This document shows positions 21,881 to 33,804 of a stretch of 64,000 bases of DNA, piece by piece. Below the pieces are notes generated by a model that was given only the letters and a program-made list of their open reading frames with translations, was not told where the DNA came from and did not search any database. A program made the position numbers and the translations under genes. Origin of the DNA: Raphanus sativus. Its lineage: Eukaryota; Streptophyta; Magnoliopsida; Brassicales; Brassicaceae. The first letter of the stretch is position 1. The number at the start of each line of letters is the position of its first letter. Location: the NCBI RefSeq assembly GCF_000801105.2, contig NC_079516.1, forward strand, positions 28,185,043-28,249,042. Direction: 5' to 3'.

Positions 21881-22417
21881 TGGGTCGTCGGATGACAAGC
21901 TTCCGTGCATAAGTCCCAGGCCCCGGCCGTCAGAAGTCTGCACTTCGAGTCTTTCCCAAGTCCTCGCAGGACGAATCATTGAGATTCCGCGTACGAAACT
22001 CCGGTTCTTACTCCAAACTAAAACCGTCGGAAACACTTCGGAAACTCGTAAGATATCAACGGGAAGGAAGATCTTAAATTCTTCGTACGAAACAGCGATG
22101 GTTATCTTAAGACACCACTCATCTCAACTCTACGAACGAATGAAGAACTTCCGAAGAAATCGTAGAAAACAACGTAAGTCCTAGAGACGGCCCGAAAGGG
22201 ACCAAACGCGATCGGACAGTCCGTTTACGATTATCTAAGATAGATACGACGATTAACGTTTATCTTTACGTAACAAGATAAATGCTAAATTTCTGGAAGG
22301 ATAAATGTCAAGTTTCCCGAAGATAAATGTCAAGTTTCCCGATAAACATGGAGACCGACGAAAATGGAAAAAGCCCGCCTTGCGGCCCAGAAGGAGAATA
22401 GACCGTCATAAGAAGGA

Positions 22418-22427
22418 GTATATAAAG
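22418..22427 (+). promoter_or_regulatory. TATA box of the LARD-like LTR
   Basis: GTATATAAAG lies in the last third of the LTR, ahead of a purine-rich leader. The copy in the right LTR is at 29307-29316. It marks the probable U3/R border. Confidence 0.7.
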
Positions 22428-22970
22428 GAGCTTTGGGAGAGGAAGAAGAGGAGAGCGAAAATCATTAAGAGAGAGAGAAATCCGAGATTGGAGACCTAGA
22501 GAGCTCCTGTTAGGTTAAGAACTTAGAATTCAGGCGGTAGACTAGCAAGGTGGGACCTAGAACGTCCGGCCGCCTCTCGTTCTATTTTCATCTTGTCCGC
22601 AGGCTCCTGTCTCTCTCGGAAGGATCTAACAATCCTTTTACTTAGAGTTCCGCACATAGAAACACTAGGCATTATTCTCGACATGCCCGTTTCTATGACT
22701 AACGCTCGTACTAGACGAACTCCGCCAGGCAGTTCGATCTCTTGTTCAAACCCTTCCAACTGAACTACGTCCGACTTGATCCTCGAAAGGGGTACGTAGG
22801 CAGCCTTCCTTAAGGTCCAGTCCCAAATCTCAATAAAACCTTTCCGCATTTATCTGATCACTTGTCGTTGGTTGTCGCAGAGAATCCAGACCTTCAGGGA
22901 AAGTTAGGTTTACTTAGCTTTCCTCCGTTTTACTTAATCAAAATCGACAGTGCGAATTTCGGTTCCCACA

Positions 22971-22990
22971 GTTTGGCGCTAGAAGGAGGG
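22971..22990 (+). promoter_or_regulatory. Primer-binding-site region of the LARD-like element
   Basis: GTTTGGCGCTAGAAGGAGGG directly follows the LTR end. Position and the TGGCGC core fit a PBS; I cannot assign the tRNA with confidence. Confidence 0.6.
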
Positions 22991-24104
22991 GAGGACGGAT
23001 TACTCTTACTCTTACGGCCACAAAACGCTTGATCAAACTAATGTCTGGAAATATGAAAGACAAACTCGCAGCTCACATCGACGCTGGTAAAACAACTTCA
23101 GCAGTGACTGCTCCTACGACCAACGCTTATGCAAACGGTTATATAAGACAAACGTCCCGAGAACGGACCATCCCAACCAAGTTCGGGTCCTATCAACCAT
23201 GCACCCCCGTCCAAGTTCCTGCAACACGGTCCTCGGGTCCATGGACACAACCCCCCTCGTTTGGGATTATCGAAGAAAGACTTCGGGAAAATTCATAAAA
23301 AGACTTGGTAGTGGAGACGGATTCCTGCCTGCCGTATAAAACGGCTATGGTTAGCTTGAACACCAGTTCCCTTAACTATACGGGGAATTGAAATCCTTTC
23401 GGAAAAACCGGCGTCACATCAACGGCTTTTTCTAAAGAAAAATCGTAAAAACGTCTAAGTCCCAAGACAGCCCAAAAGGGGCCCGAATCACGGCTAAACG
23501 ACCCACATACGATTTTAGGTAGGATCGAGCCCAAGGCTGATATGACGGTCTGAGTTTCGACTGGAAATGTTTTTTAGAATTTCCCGGAAAAATAAAGACT
23601 TGTTCTCCTGGAAATCGCGGAGAAACCCCAGATTACTCATGAAACAGAAAGCACGACTGATCGGGTTACCAATCAGCGTTTCTAATGCTAAAATTCGATA
23701 ACATTTTACGGAACACCTTTCGTAAAATAAATTCTCGAAAATATTTCACGAAACAGCTTTTGCACGATCAAAGTCGACAACATTTTACAAAACAGTTTCC
23801 GTAAAATAAACTCGACAACATTTTGTGAAATAACTCTCGTAAAATAAAAGGTCAACAACGTTCTAAGAAACAATTCCTTGCTGGGATCATGATGAAATCA
23901 ATGTCCAAAAGTCTCGGAAATAACTCTCGTGCTGTCCTAGGCGCCGGGCGGCTACCACGCCCGTGCTGCCTCTAGGCGCCGGGCGGCTAACCGCCGTGCT
24001 GCGCTGGTCGCCGGGCAACAAAACATTTTCTACACAAGGAAAAACCTACGGAAAACTAAAAAGAACGCAAAAACACGCACAAGCCGAAGGAACCGAGCAG
24101 CCGA

Positions 24105-24490
24105 CTCCGGTCGCGGGCGGCTAGCCCCCGCACTGGCCATGGCCGCCGGCGGCTAGCGCCCGTGCTGGCCATGGCCGCCGGGCGGCTAGCCCCATGCTGG
24201 CCGTGGCCGCCGGCGGCTAGCGCCCGTGCTGGCCGTGGTCGCCGAGCGGCTAGCCCCGTGCTGGCCGTGGCCGCCGGCGGCTAGCGCCCATGCTGGCCGT
24301 GGTCGCCGGGCGGCTAGCCCCGTGCTGGCCGTGGCCGCCGGCGGCTAGCGCTCGTGCTGGCCGTGGTCGCCGGGCGGCTAGCCCCGTGCTGGCCGTGGCC
24401 GCCGGCGGCTAGCGCCCGTGCTGGCCATGGTCGCTGGGCGGCTAGCGCCCGTGCTGGCCGTGGCCGCGGGCGGCTAGCTCCGTGCTGGCT
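24105..24490. repeat. Internal block of the GC-rich minisatellite
   Basis: Same alternating units as in the LTRs (GCTGGCCGTGGCCGCCGG, GGCTAGCGCC), about twelve units, with frequent GTGGTCGCCGGG variants. Its presence outside the LTRs means the array has moved within the element. Confidence 0.88.
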
Positions 24491-27400
24491 CGGGTCGTCG
24501 GGCGGTTAGTCTTCGTGCATAAGATCTAAGCCCCCGGGTCGCCAGAAATCCGTGTTTTGCGACTCTCCGAGTTCCCGCAAACAAAACATTCGTCAAGCAC
24601 GGCCAATCCTCATAAGGATTGACCCAAATATTATCCAAACTAATTTTACGAAACAATTTCCGTAAAATTAACTCGACAACATTTTGATTAACTCTCGTTA
24701 AATAAAAGCTCGGCAATATTTTACGAAACATCATTCGTGAAGTATAACAAGATCGTAAGCTTCTTGACCTGACCAGTTCGCTCATAGCTTGATGAAACAA
24801 GAAGCCCCACTCAAGTGACATCTTGCCATTCGTTTTCACTTGTCTACCCACCTTAGCCTTCTTCGAGTTTCGCCTACTTCTCCTCCCTTTGCTTCAACGA
24901 TTCTGCACTGTTCCTTCAGGTTTCATCAAAAATCGATTATCGATTCAGTATCAGACTTTTCGAAGACCTTTGACAATAAAACGGTAGAAGACAAAGAGGA
25001 ACGGACATGAGGCAATCTCGAGTAATCAATGAGACTAAGGTACGTCCGACTTAGAAAATTTTATCAAGGTTTTAATTTTTTCGTAGGAAAGGAATGGGAA
25101 CGTCTTGTAAACTGCCGTAAAATTTAGGGAACTTAGAACCTAGGTGGATAGTCTAGCAAGCTAAGTCTTAGGCATTTTCTTCCAGTTTCGTTCTATTGTT
25201 CCTCGACTGTCTAGGCAGAACGCGCAAACCGATCTAATCTCTCGAAAAACCGAGAAACGATCGCCGCGCATCCTTGGCATACTCTTTCCGCTTCCGTGAC
25301 ACTAATGGCACGACGGTGAGCTACAAAATTAACGAAATAACCTTCGGTAAAACTTCATGAGTAACCCGAAGCAACTTTCGCCAAAAAACGAAATCAAAGT
25401 GGAAACATTTCCCGTGTAAACCACGGAAACAAGACTACTTTGACTATCTGCGATTTTCTATCTTCATGAAACCGGTCATCCATTACTTTCGTATAAACAT
25501 GTTACACAAAAACAGCATAAGGAAAACCAAGATCGGTCTCATGCAAAACGACATCGCAATACGGAAAATTACATCCAAGCGGGAAATAACCCAAAACTGA
25601 ATCCGAATGTGTTCTTCGTCGATTCCTTAAACTTTATTTCCTCGGATAAAATGAAACAATTTTCATGCGACCAAAGGAAACTTTATACGAAGCATCTATC
25701 GTATAACTGAAACCTAAAGTGGAAAATCGTTTCGAAAAGCCATCACCCATAACTTGGAAAACTCCTCTATGATTGGCATGTCTATCTCGACGAACTCTAT
25801 TCGGCCCTCGGCCAACTACGTCTTTCCATAAAGCCCGGACCTGAATTCGGCATCACCATTAAGGACAATCGTGAACCAATATGACCTTAATGCGAAAGGA
25901 TCGCGGTCTGATCTTTTACCAACTCCTTGGTTAAACGGCTGAACACAGCCTTCACGCCAAGACAAAACAGCTGAACGATCGCCGCTCCAATCACTTAAGG
26001 GCCAAACGATAATCCACGATTTGTCATAAAACGCCAAGTGACCATTACGCGAGCAACTCTGTCGCATAGCCCAAAAGCGGAAATCATGCGATAAATTTCT
26101 CGTAATAAAATCAGTCCTAACAGCCATACGGTTAACGGAAAATTTTGAACTTAACATCGACTGATTAAGTTCTATACGCCCCGTAAACAAAGCATGAAAA
26201 GAAACACTCGTGACAAAGCTCCAAGAGTTATACGAGTCGTCCTTAAAATCCCGGAAGGCCAACACTTCGCGAAGCAAAGCGAAGGTAGACGCTTCTCCCT
26301 GGGTCAAATATACGCGACCCCTGGTCCTAATTCCTCGATCAAAATTTTATAACTTGCACGTCCAAACTGAAACAACAGTTTCTGACTACGGACATTCGCA
26401 AAACATCTCCAAGCCCGCAAACATTTGAAATGCGGCACAAGGGAAAATTAACTCGTACACATTTGAGATGTGTATGCCTGTATAATCCCACGTTTTTTGA
26501 AGAAACCGGATTTTCGAAACTCTTTACAAACACAGAAACCGAATTTTCGAAACTCTTCGCAAACAAACTCGCCAATCGCTAAACGGCCTCAAAAATGGAT
26601 CCAGTATCCACCAAGTAAATCATAAACTATCGCCCGGAAACATTCCGCGATTTCTAAAAGCCCATAGTCCTTTATGGCATAAGGAAAACAAACTTCAAAG
26701 CACTGCGAGACGTCGCTTCGTGCCTGAACATTCGTTTTTTGATTAAAACCTTCATACGCCTTCTAAACGGCATCATATCGTTGTTGCTGATCACAACAAA
26801 CGAACTCTAACGTCCTAAACAGACAAGCCACCTAAGGGTAGGCTCTTTTACATCCGACAAGGATCCCATAGCGCGCTATACAAAAAATCCAAATTTGGTT
26901 CAACACTTCGTAAAGGAAGTAGCTCGATTCGTGCCCAGACAAATCATATAAGCCCATACCACTTCGCGGATTTAAAAACGGTACGAATCAGGTTAAAATC
27001 ACAAACAGGCAAAACGAAAGCCGATTTGTCATCGCACAGCCTCAGTCTGAGAGTAAACCTAGGTCTTGCCCTAAACCCAGCCTTGCTGGTATCTTAACAT
27101 CTCATAGGCAAAGCGTCAACGACGCGAGATCCCAAAACTTGTCTCTTCACTCAAGTCTGTACGTTTTCACGAATTTTCGCGTAAATCGTAAACCGCAGGA
27201 AAATCTCGCTTTGTACAAACGACGGATACGGTGATCATCAGGGAGGCAGGAATGAGACGACAACTCACAACCTGTCCCTCTAACTTCGATAGACAGAAGT
27301 TCTGAAAACGCAACATTAATATTTTATAAAGATTGAGCCGCAGAGTTCAACAGATGCCCTGAAAAGGGCAGGGACTCAAAGCCACCAACGGCCAGTCCCG

Positions 27401-27749
27401 AAATCATACATAATGGCCAACCAACGGCCGAAATACAATCAAAATAAAAATCTCTAAAGGGATTGATAAACCTAGACGCTCCCCGGAGCATCACCTTCAT
27501 CCTCAAAACTCACCCAAAGTAGGAACGGTCTCACCGTCGCCTCCATTGGTCGCACCACCGCTGCATGTCTCATATGCGCCGGCTTCGCGATCCTTGATTG
27601 TGTGGTCCTGGTCCTCCGAACCCTCCGAATGCAGGACAAGGGTGCACACGGATTTCAGACCAGCAAGAATCGAGTCGAAGTTGAGCAACGAACTCACGGT
27701 CTCCCGACGTACGTTCGAGATCGCCAATCAAAGGTGATGTGGGGCTAAC

Positions 27750-27833
27750 TGTTGGGGTCAAAAATTTCGATTTTCAACTCATAATCTTCCGCCCGCAAGA
27801 TCGTTTCCGCGTCTTACAGGCTGGGGGGCTAAC
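27750..27833 (+). repeat. Duplicated polypurine tract / LTR start
   Basis: GTGGGGCTAAC then TGTTGGGGTCAAAAA appears at about 27739-27764. It recurs 84 bp later as GGCTGGGGGGCTAAC (27819-27833) followed by the true LTR start TGTTGGGGTCAAAAA at 27834. The first copy leads into other sequence after about 15 bp. The tract at 27819-27833 is the one used by the present LTR. Confidence 0.8.
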
Positions 27834-29858
27834 TGTTGGGGTCAAAAATGGTTATCTCGAAATCAACGGCTAAAAATATTTATCATGCGCGGACTTTCCA
27901 TAAAACAAGCATCGAAAGCAAAACAAGTCGTACAGCTTAAAAAACCTATGTTAAAGTCGATCGTTCTTGTTTTACACGATAAATTTTACGAGAAAACCAA
28001 CTCAGATTTAGTCGTAAAACTTCGATGATACAATCAAGAAGAACCGAGAGACATTAGGTCCGTAGCTGAGATGACACGACCATACGAAAGTATACGGAAG
28101 AAATGGGAAGTGATCTAAGTTTGGATAGGCCGAACGACAAGGAATCCGTCTTGAAACTTCAAAGAGCCCGTTCTCTCAAACCGTGAGGACCCAGAGAACG
28201 ATCAAGATATCAAATCGAAGCCCTCGTCGAGACGCACATGCTGGTCCTGGCCACCGGCGGCTAGCCCCCGTGCTGGTCCTGGCCGCCGGGCGGCTAGCCC
28301 CCGTGCTGGTCCTGGCCGCCGGGAAACTTCAAAGAGCCCGTTCTCTCAAACCGTGAGGACCCAAAAACGATCAACATATCAAATCGAAGTCCTCGTCGAG
28401 ACGCACGTGCTGGTCCGTAGCCGCCGGGCGGCTAGCCCCCGTGCTGGCCGTGGCCGCCGGGGGCTAGCCCCGCGCTGGCCGTGGCCGCCGGCGGCTAGCG
28501 CCCGTGCTGGCCGTGGCCTCCGGGCGGCTAGCCCCGTGCTGGCCGTGGCCGCCGGCGGCTAGCGCTCGTGCTGGCCGTGGCCGCCGGGCGGCTAGCCCCG
28601 TGCTAGCCGTGGCCGCCGCCGGCTAGCCCTGTGCTGGCCGTGGCCGGCGGCGGCTAGCGCCCGTGCTGGCCGTGGCCGCCGGGCGGCTAGCCCCGTGCTG
28701 GCAGTGGCCGCCGGCGGCTAGCGCCCGTGCTGGCCACGGCCGCCGGGCGGCTGGCTCCGTGCTGGCTCGGGTTGTCGGATGACAAGCTTCCGTGCATAAG
28801 TCCCAGGCCCCGGCCGTCAGAAGTCTGCACTTCGAGTCTTTCCCAAGTCCTCGCAGGACGAATCATTGAGATTCCGCGTACGAAACTCCGGTTCTTACTC
28901 CAAACTAAAACCGTCGGAAACACTTCGGAAACTCGTAAGATATCAACGGGAAGGAAGATCTTAAATTCTTCGTACGAAACAGCGATGGTTATCTTAAGAC
29001 ACCACTCATCTCAACTCTATGAACGAATGAAGAACTTCCGAAGAAATCGTAGAAAACAACGGAAGTCCTAGAGACGGCCCGAAAAGGACCAAACGCGATC
29101 GGACAGTCCGTTTACGATTATCTAAGATAGATACGACGATTAACGTTTATCTTTACGTAACAAGATAAATGCTAAATTTCCGGAAGGATAAATGTCAAGT
29201 TTCCTGAAGATAAATGTCAAGTTTCCCGATAAACATGGAGGCCGACGAAAATGGAAAAAAGCCCGCCTTGCGGCCCAGAAGGAGAATAGACCGTCATAAG
29301 AAGGAGTATATAAAGGAGCTTTGGGAGAGGAAGAAGAGGAGAGAGAAAATCATTAAGAGAGAGAGAAATCCGAGATTGGAGACCTAGAGAGCTCCTGTTA
29401 GGTTAAGAACTTAGTATTCAGGCGGTAGACTAGCAAGGTAGGACCTAGAACGTCTGGCCGCCTCTCGTTCTATTTTCATCTTGTCCGCAGGCTCCTGTCT
29501 CTCTCGGAAGGATCTAACAATCCTTTTACTTAGAGTTCCGCACATAGAAACCCTAGGCATTATTCTCGACATGCCCGTTTCTATGACTAACGCTCGTACT
29601 AGACGAACTCCGCCAGGCAGTTCGATCTCTTGTTCAAACCCTTCCAACTGAACTACGTCCGACTTGATCCTCGAAAGGGGTACGTAGGCAGCCTTCCTTA
29701 AGGTCCAGTCCCAAATCTCAATAAAACCTTTCCGCATTTATCTGATCACTTGTCGTTGGTTGTCGCAGAGAATCCGGACCTTCAGGGAAAGTTAGGTTTA
29801 CTTAGCTTTCCTCCGTTTTACTTAATCAAAATCGACAGTGCGAATTTCGGTTCTCAAA
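27834..29858 (+). repeat. 3' LTR of the LARD-like element
   Basis: 2025 bp. It contains a minisatellite at about 28223-28760, in which some units differ from the 5' LTR, and a TATA box at 29307-29316. It ends GGTTCTCAAA instead of GGTTCCCACA and is followed by TSD TTATT (29859-29863). Confidence 0.9.
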
Positions 29859-30664
29859 TTATTCTTGATAGTAACCTTGTTCAGCCCTCTGTAGTCTATG
29901 CACAACCTGAAGCTACCATCCTTCTTTTTAGCAAAGAGGACTGGTGCTCCCCATGGTGATACACTTGGGCGTATGAACCCTTTATCCAGCAACTCCTCGA
30001 GTTGTTTCTTTAGCTCGGCCATCTCGGCCGGAGCCATGCGGTATGGGCTCTTTGACATTGGGGCCGTCCCTGGTTCCAGTTCTATTATGAATGGGTCAGA
30101 CCTATCAGGGGGGATGCCCTGTAGCGACCTAAACACATCCTCGAACTCACTGACCAGCGGCATTCCGTCCGGGCCACCAACCCCTACAACCTCCTTAGTG
30201 GTGATTGTGGCCAAGTAAGCCTCACAACATTGTTCCAGCATCCTTCCCGCACGGACTGCTGATAACACTAAGCATCTAGAGGCCGGATTAATATCTTGGT
30301 ACTTGATTGGGGGTCCACACCCACTCTCAAACTGCATCCTTCCTCGATGACAGTCTAAGGTGGCCCGATATTTGCCAAGCCAGTCCATGCCTAGGATAAC
30401 CTCGTGATTCTTAAGGCGGATCACAATCAAATCCACAGGCATTACCCTGTCCTGGATCATCACTGGAATGTCTTTAACCAGACCTAGTGAATGCATAACT
30501 TGCCCACCGGCTGCACTCACCAAGCCAAGATCATTCCTGGTTCCCATTTGGAACATACCCTTTCCGATCATATCCGGACTCACAAAGCTATGTGTAGCTC
30601 CAGTATCCAAAAGTACATGTGTTTCCACACCACTAATACATAAGGTCCCTACATAAGACCTCAT
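29859..30664 (-). pseudogene. Protease and N-terminal reverse transcriptase of chromovirus pol
   Basis: The frame starts [12 protein letters not shown]. The aspartic protease active site is [12 protein letters not shown], followed by [18 protein letters not shown] linker with [17 protein letters not shown] leads into the RT N-terminus: [20 protein letters not shown], then [18 protein letters not shown] and [13 protein letters not shown]. Here the LARD-like insertion cuts the frame; RT continues at 20987 and below. The Gag frame ends at 30692, and the DNA between (30665-30691) has stops in this frame, so Gag and Pol are not continuous in this copy. Confidence 0.9.
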
Positions 30665-30691
30665 CTAAGTATCTAGTCCATCCTAGATTCC

Positions 30692-32262
30692 TTACCATGC
30701 AGTTCTACTGAATTTAAAAAGAATAAGATTAGAATTTACCAGTGATCGCCTTGAAGGGTCCGGACTCGTCCACATCCCTTGAAAGCTCATAGACCCGCGG
30801 TGCTGAGGATTGGCCTTGCTTGTGGTCTGGTCGGTTGTTGTCAACGCGACCCCTTCCTTGTCCAGATTGCAACTAGGACAGTCCACACGGAAATGCCCTC
30901 TCTTGCCAGAATAGTGACAAGTCCTGGCCTCACTGGTCGAGCCTTGCCCACGGTTCCTATCCGGACCAGGACAATCTCGAGCTGAGTGATCCATCCTACC
31001 ACAACGAGTACATGCCCCCATAGCCTTCCAGCACTCGCCTCCATGGTGTTTTCCACATTTGGGACACTCACGCCTACCACTTGAGGTTTTACCCCCTTCG
31101 GCCTCATCCCTCTTTCTCTTCCGGTCGCCACTCTGACCAGAAGACACCACCACACTCTTAAGCCTTTGCTTGTTCTCCTCAGCAAGATTGGTCTCCAGCA
31201 TTGCCATTCTCTCAACCATCTCAGACACTGTGTTTAAGGTACAGACCGAGCAGTAGGTCTTGAGTTCGGCCCTAAGGCCTCTTATGAACCGGCGGACCTG
31301 AACTGCCTCGTCGTCCAGTTCCCTTCCCACAAAGCGCCTAAGGCGGTTGAACTCTTCTTCATACTCACGAACTGATCTCTTTCCCTGGACCAAGTCCAAG
31401 AATTGAGACTCCAAACGATCCCATGCCTCTACTGGAAAGTACTTCTGGTTGAACTCGATCTCAAAGTCAGCAAATCGATCAATGGTACCATTGGTACGCT
31501 TGTCAAGAGCCAACCACCAATTGTGTGCATCCCCTTCCAGGAAGTGGACTGCAATGTCCTTCTGATACTCATCTGGGCACCGAGTGGATTTGAAGTTGCC
31601 AACCAAACTGGTCCTCCACTCATCTGCCTCTAGAGGATCAACACTTCCAGCAAAGTGTTTTCTTCCCAACGTGAGATATGCTCCAGCACCTTCAGGTAAT
31701 CAACCTTCTTAGCTGTTCCAGCTGGTGGGTCCAGCTCAATCACCTCAGCTACAGGTGCAACTCGACCACCAGCTCCACCAGCTCCACTGGTGAGTAGTCT
31801 GGCCCACTGATGAGTTCACTACTGGTGTGAACACTGGGGTCATTGCCAGCATCTGACTTCCCATTAACTTGACTGCATCAAGTATTTGCTTCATGGATGG
31901 TTCAGCCATTTGGTCAGCCGGACCAGTCCGCCCATCGCCTTGGATGTTTGGATCAGTTCGGTTACCAGTCTCTGAGGACTCAGCCTCACCATCCTGCTCA
32001 TTTCTCAGCTGCCCACTAGCTGCACCTAGCTGGGTTCCAGCTCCATTCAGCTGCTTTCCGGTCTCGTCCAACTGCATGTCCTCTCCACCCAGCTGAACCT
32101 CAGTTTGAGTGACCTGAGTTTCAGTCAGGATGGCCTCCCCGGTCCGACCAGTAGGTGGAACTGACAGCTCCACTTGAGGATTGAGCACTGAGGCATCTCC
32201 AGCACCAGACGCCCCTGTCCCATCCTTAGTCTTCCGAGACCTCTTCTTAGTTCCCTTAGGAC
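30692..32262 (-). pseudogene. Gag of the chromovirus with zinc knuckles
   Basis: The N-terminal part (31745-32250) is basic (KGTKKRSRKTKDG) and then rich in Gln, Gly and Thr. The Gag core follows with DEYQKDIAVHFLEGDAHNWW, FNQKYFPVEAWDRLESQFLD and REYEEEFNRLRRFVG. Cys/His knuckles come next: CPKCGKHHGGEC, CTRCGRMDHSARDC and CHYSGKRGHFRVDC; in the last, one expected Cys is Ser. Two frameshifts, near 31800 and near 31670, separate the parts although the outer parts share one frame. The start codon is unclear because the ATG near 32262 is followed at once by a stop, suggesting another indel. Gag binds element RNA and forms the particle. Confidence 0.85.
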
Positions 32263-32401
32263 ATCAAAGACAAAACACAATTCAAAGGTTAGGTTAACAT
32301 TTTTTTGCAAACCTCAAGCAAAACTAAGTTAACCAATACCAAAACCAGCCATGAGACCCTCGGATGTGTGATGATCAGCCCTAACCCAAGATCCTAGAAT
32401 C

Positions 32402-32419
32402 AAGCATGCTCTGATACCA
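32402..32419 (-). promoter_or_regulatory. Primer-binding site (initiator tRNA-Met type) of the chromovirus
   Basis: Minus strand reads TGGTATCAGAGCATGCTT, matching the usual iMet-type PBS start TGGTATCAGAGC. It lies three bases inside the LTR boundary at 32423. Confidence 0.88.
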
Positions 32420-33804
32420 ACTTGTAAGACCCAAACCTGGATCCCTTGATCCAACCAGTCCGCGGCCTTACCTAAAATCTAAGTGTACTTCAGCCGGTTT
32501 AAGTCCAATAGTTTCTAAGTCATTTTCAATCATTTGAGGTTCATGTAATCAATCAACACAATGCGGAAGCTTAAGGTAAAACATCATTTCATATATATAA
32601 GTCAATGTGATCCATACAAATCATTCATAACATTCAGTTCACAATAGGCTATCATAAGTTCAATGTATCAAACTATCACTACATCACACATCCCACACGG
32701 CCAAGGTCTTCATCGCTCCTTAGCCTTACCACGATCCCTGTCAGGACCTGAAATCAAAACCCACAACACATATGCATAAGAATCACAGTCTGATACCCTA
32801 GCAAACATCAACCTAAGCATGGTTCAGATACTTAGCCTAACTGGCCAAAAGTGACCCTTCCTGATAATCGTCCAAAAACTAAATAAAGTTCATGTTAATT
32901 CATGATAATTCTAAACTAAGAGAATGGTCCAATTGGATTTCCCAGAACCGGTCTCGATCATACTGATCTCGACCATGAACAGCCAAACCGGCCATAAGGG
33001 ACCACCTCTAAATCAATGATATAAAACTAATATTTCACCATGATAATTCATGATAAATACCCACTAATGGAAATTCAAAGTCGGATCCTATCAATTCCCT
33101 TTGGAACTATAAGATCGGACCATACATGCCCAACCAAGGCCATGGAGAGATTACACTGATATGGCCAAGACCTGGCGGCTTGTCTATGAGTCTGAACCCA
33201 CATATTACTTCATAATATAGTAGAAAAGAGATGTATTGACAAAATAGAAGTAATGGATGCAACCAACAACACATGGACCAATCGGCCAGACCACCCGGAT
33301 CAATGGTCTGGTGCGATATCATTTGGTTAGCATCACTAACCTTAGGTGTGTGCTCGGAAGTCCCCAAACTCTTCTCCACAGCCTTATCCTTCTGTCTAGT
33401 ATCCATTTCCGATCAATTCTCCTTTGCCCACGGCTAGAACCCACCAGAATCACCAAGCCTTTACACGGTTTGCCTTGCGGCCGTTCTCTCTCTTTTCTCT
33501 CTTTGTTTCTGTAACGATTTGGGCAGAGTTTCCCCTTCTGTTTCTGATGAATAATGTCGACAGGAGGGACTTATATTTATAGGAGAAGGGCTTGCCAACT
33601 TCTCTTGGCGAACGGAAGCACTGATTGGATGATGGGACACATGCGGTTGCACCTTTTCGCCCAAACCGTCTAACCGCTCACAACTGCTCTTCTCTTCCTT
33701 TGGTCTGATCGATCTCTGGTCCAATAGCTTGCCTACATGCATAGCTTACTTGCCAAAGCCTCACAGACCCATCGGACCCCCATTGCCATGATCAGGACCA
33801 TAAC

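Larger units (their letters stand above)
20976..22970 (+). repeat. 5' LTR of the LARD-like element
   Basis: 1995 bp from TGTTGGGGTC to GGTTCCCACA. It carries the minisatellite at about 21370-21880 and a TATA box at 22418-22427. It is nearly identical to the right LTR (27834-29858) outside the minisatellite, where the number and order of units differ. Confidence 0.9.
22991..27833 (+). other. Interior of the LARD-like element, no supported gene
   Basis: The interior starts with a short frame (23029-23298, 89 codons) near the PBS; it has no recognisable domain and may be a remnant of a gag start. Runs of TTTTACGAAACA-like motifs (about 23700-23880 and 24640-24740) form a second loose repeat family. 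A minisatellite block lies at about 24105-24490, and a shorter GC-rich block with CGCCGGGCGGCTA at 23940-24010. The remaining frames are short, on both strands, and look like chance. I find no protease, RT or integrase motif. Confidence 0.7.
20976..29858 (+). mobile_element. GC-minisatellite-bearing LARD-like LTR element, non-coding
   Basis: 8.88 kb with LTRs at 20976-22970 and 27834-29858, TSD TTATT, PBS-like sequence after the left LTR and a polypurine tract before the right one. The 4.86-kb interior has no gag, protease, RT or integrase that I can read, so it fits a large retrotransposon derivative mobilised in trans. Both LTRs and the interior contain a GC-rich minisatellite that contrasts with the AT-rich neighbourhood. 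The terminal CA of the right LTR has become AA. Confidence 0.85.

Noticed and set aside
21800..22184. Arg/Ala-rich ORFs at 21800-22184 and again at 28687-29071
   Set aside because: They are the same positions in the two LTRs and are produced by the GC minisatellite and its flank; no sign of a conserved start or domain.
23029..23298. Gag remnant after the PBS of the LARD-like element
   Set aside because: Position is suggestive, but 89 codons without any Gag motif are not enough to call a gene.
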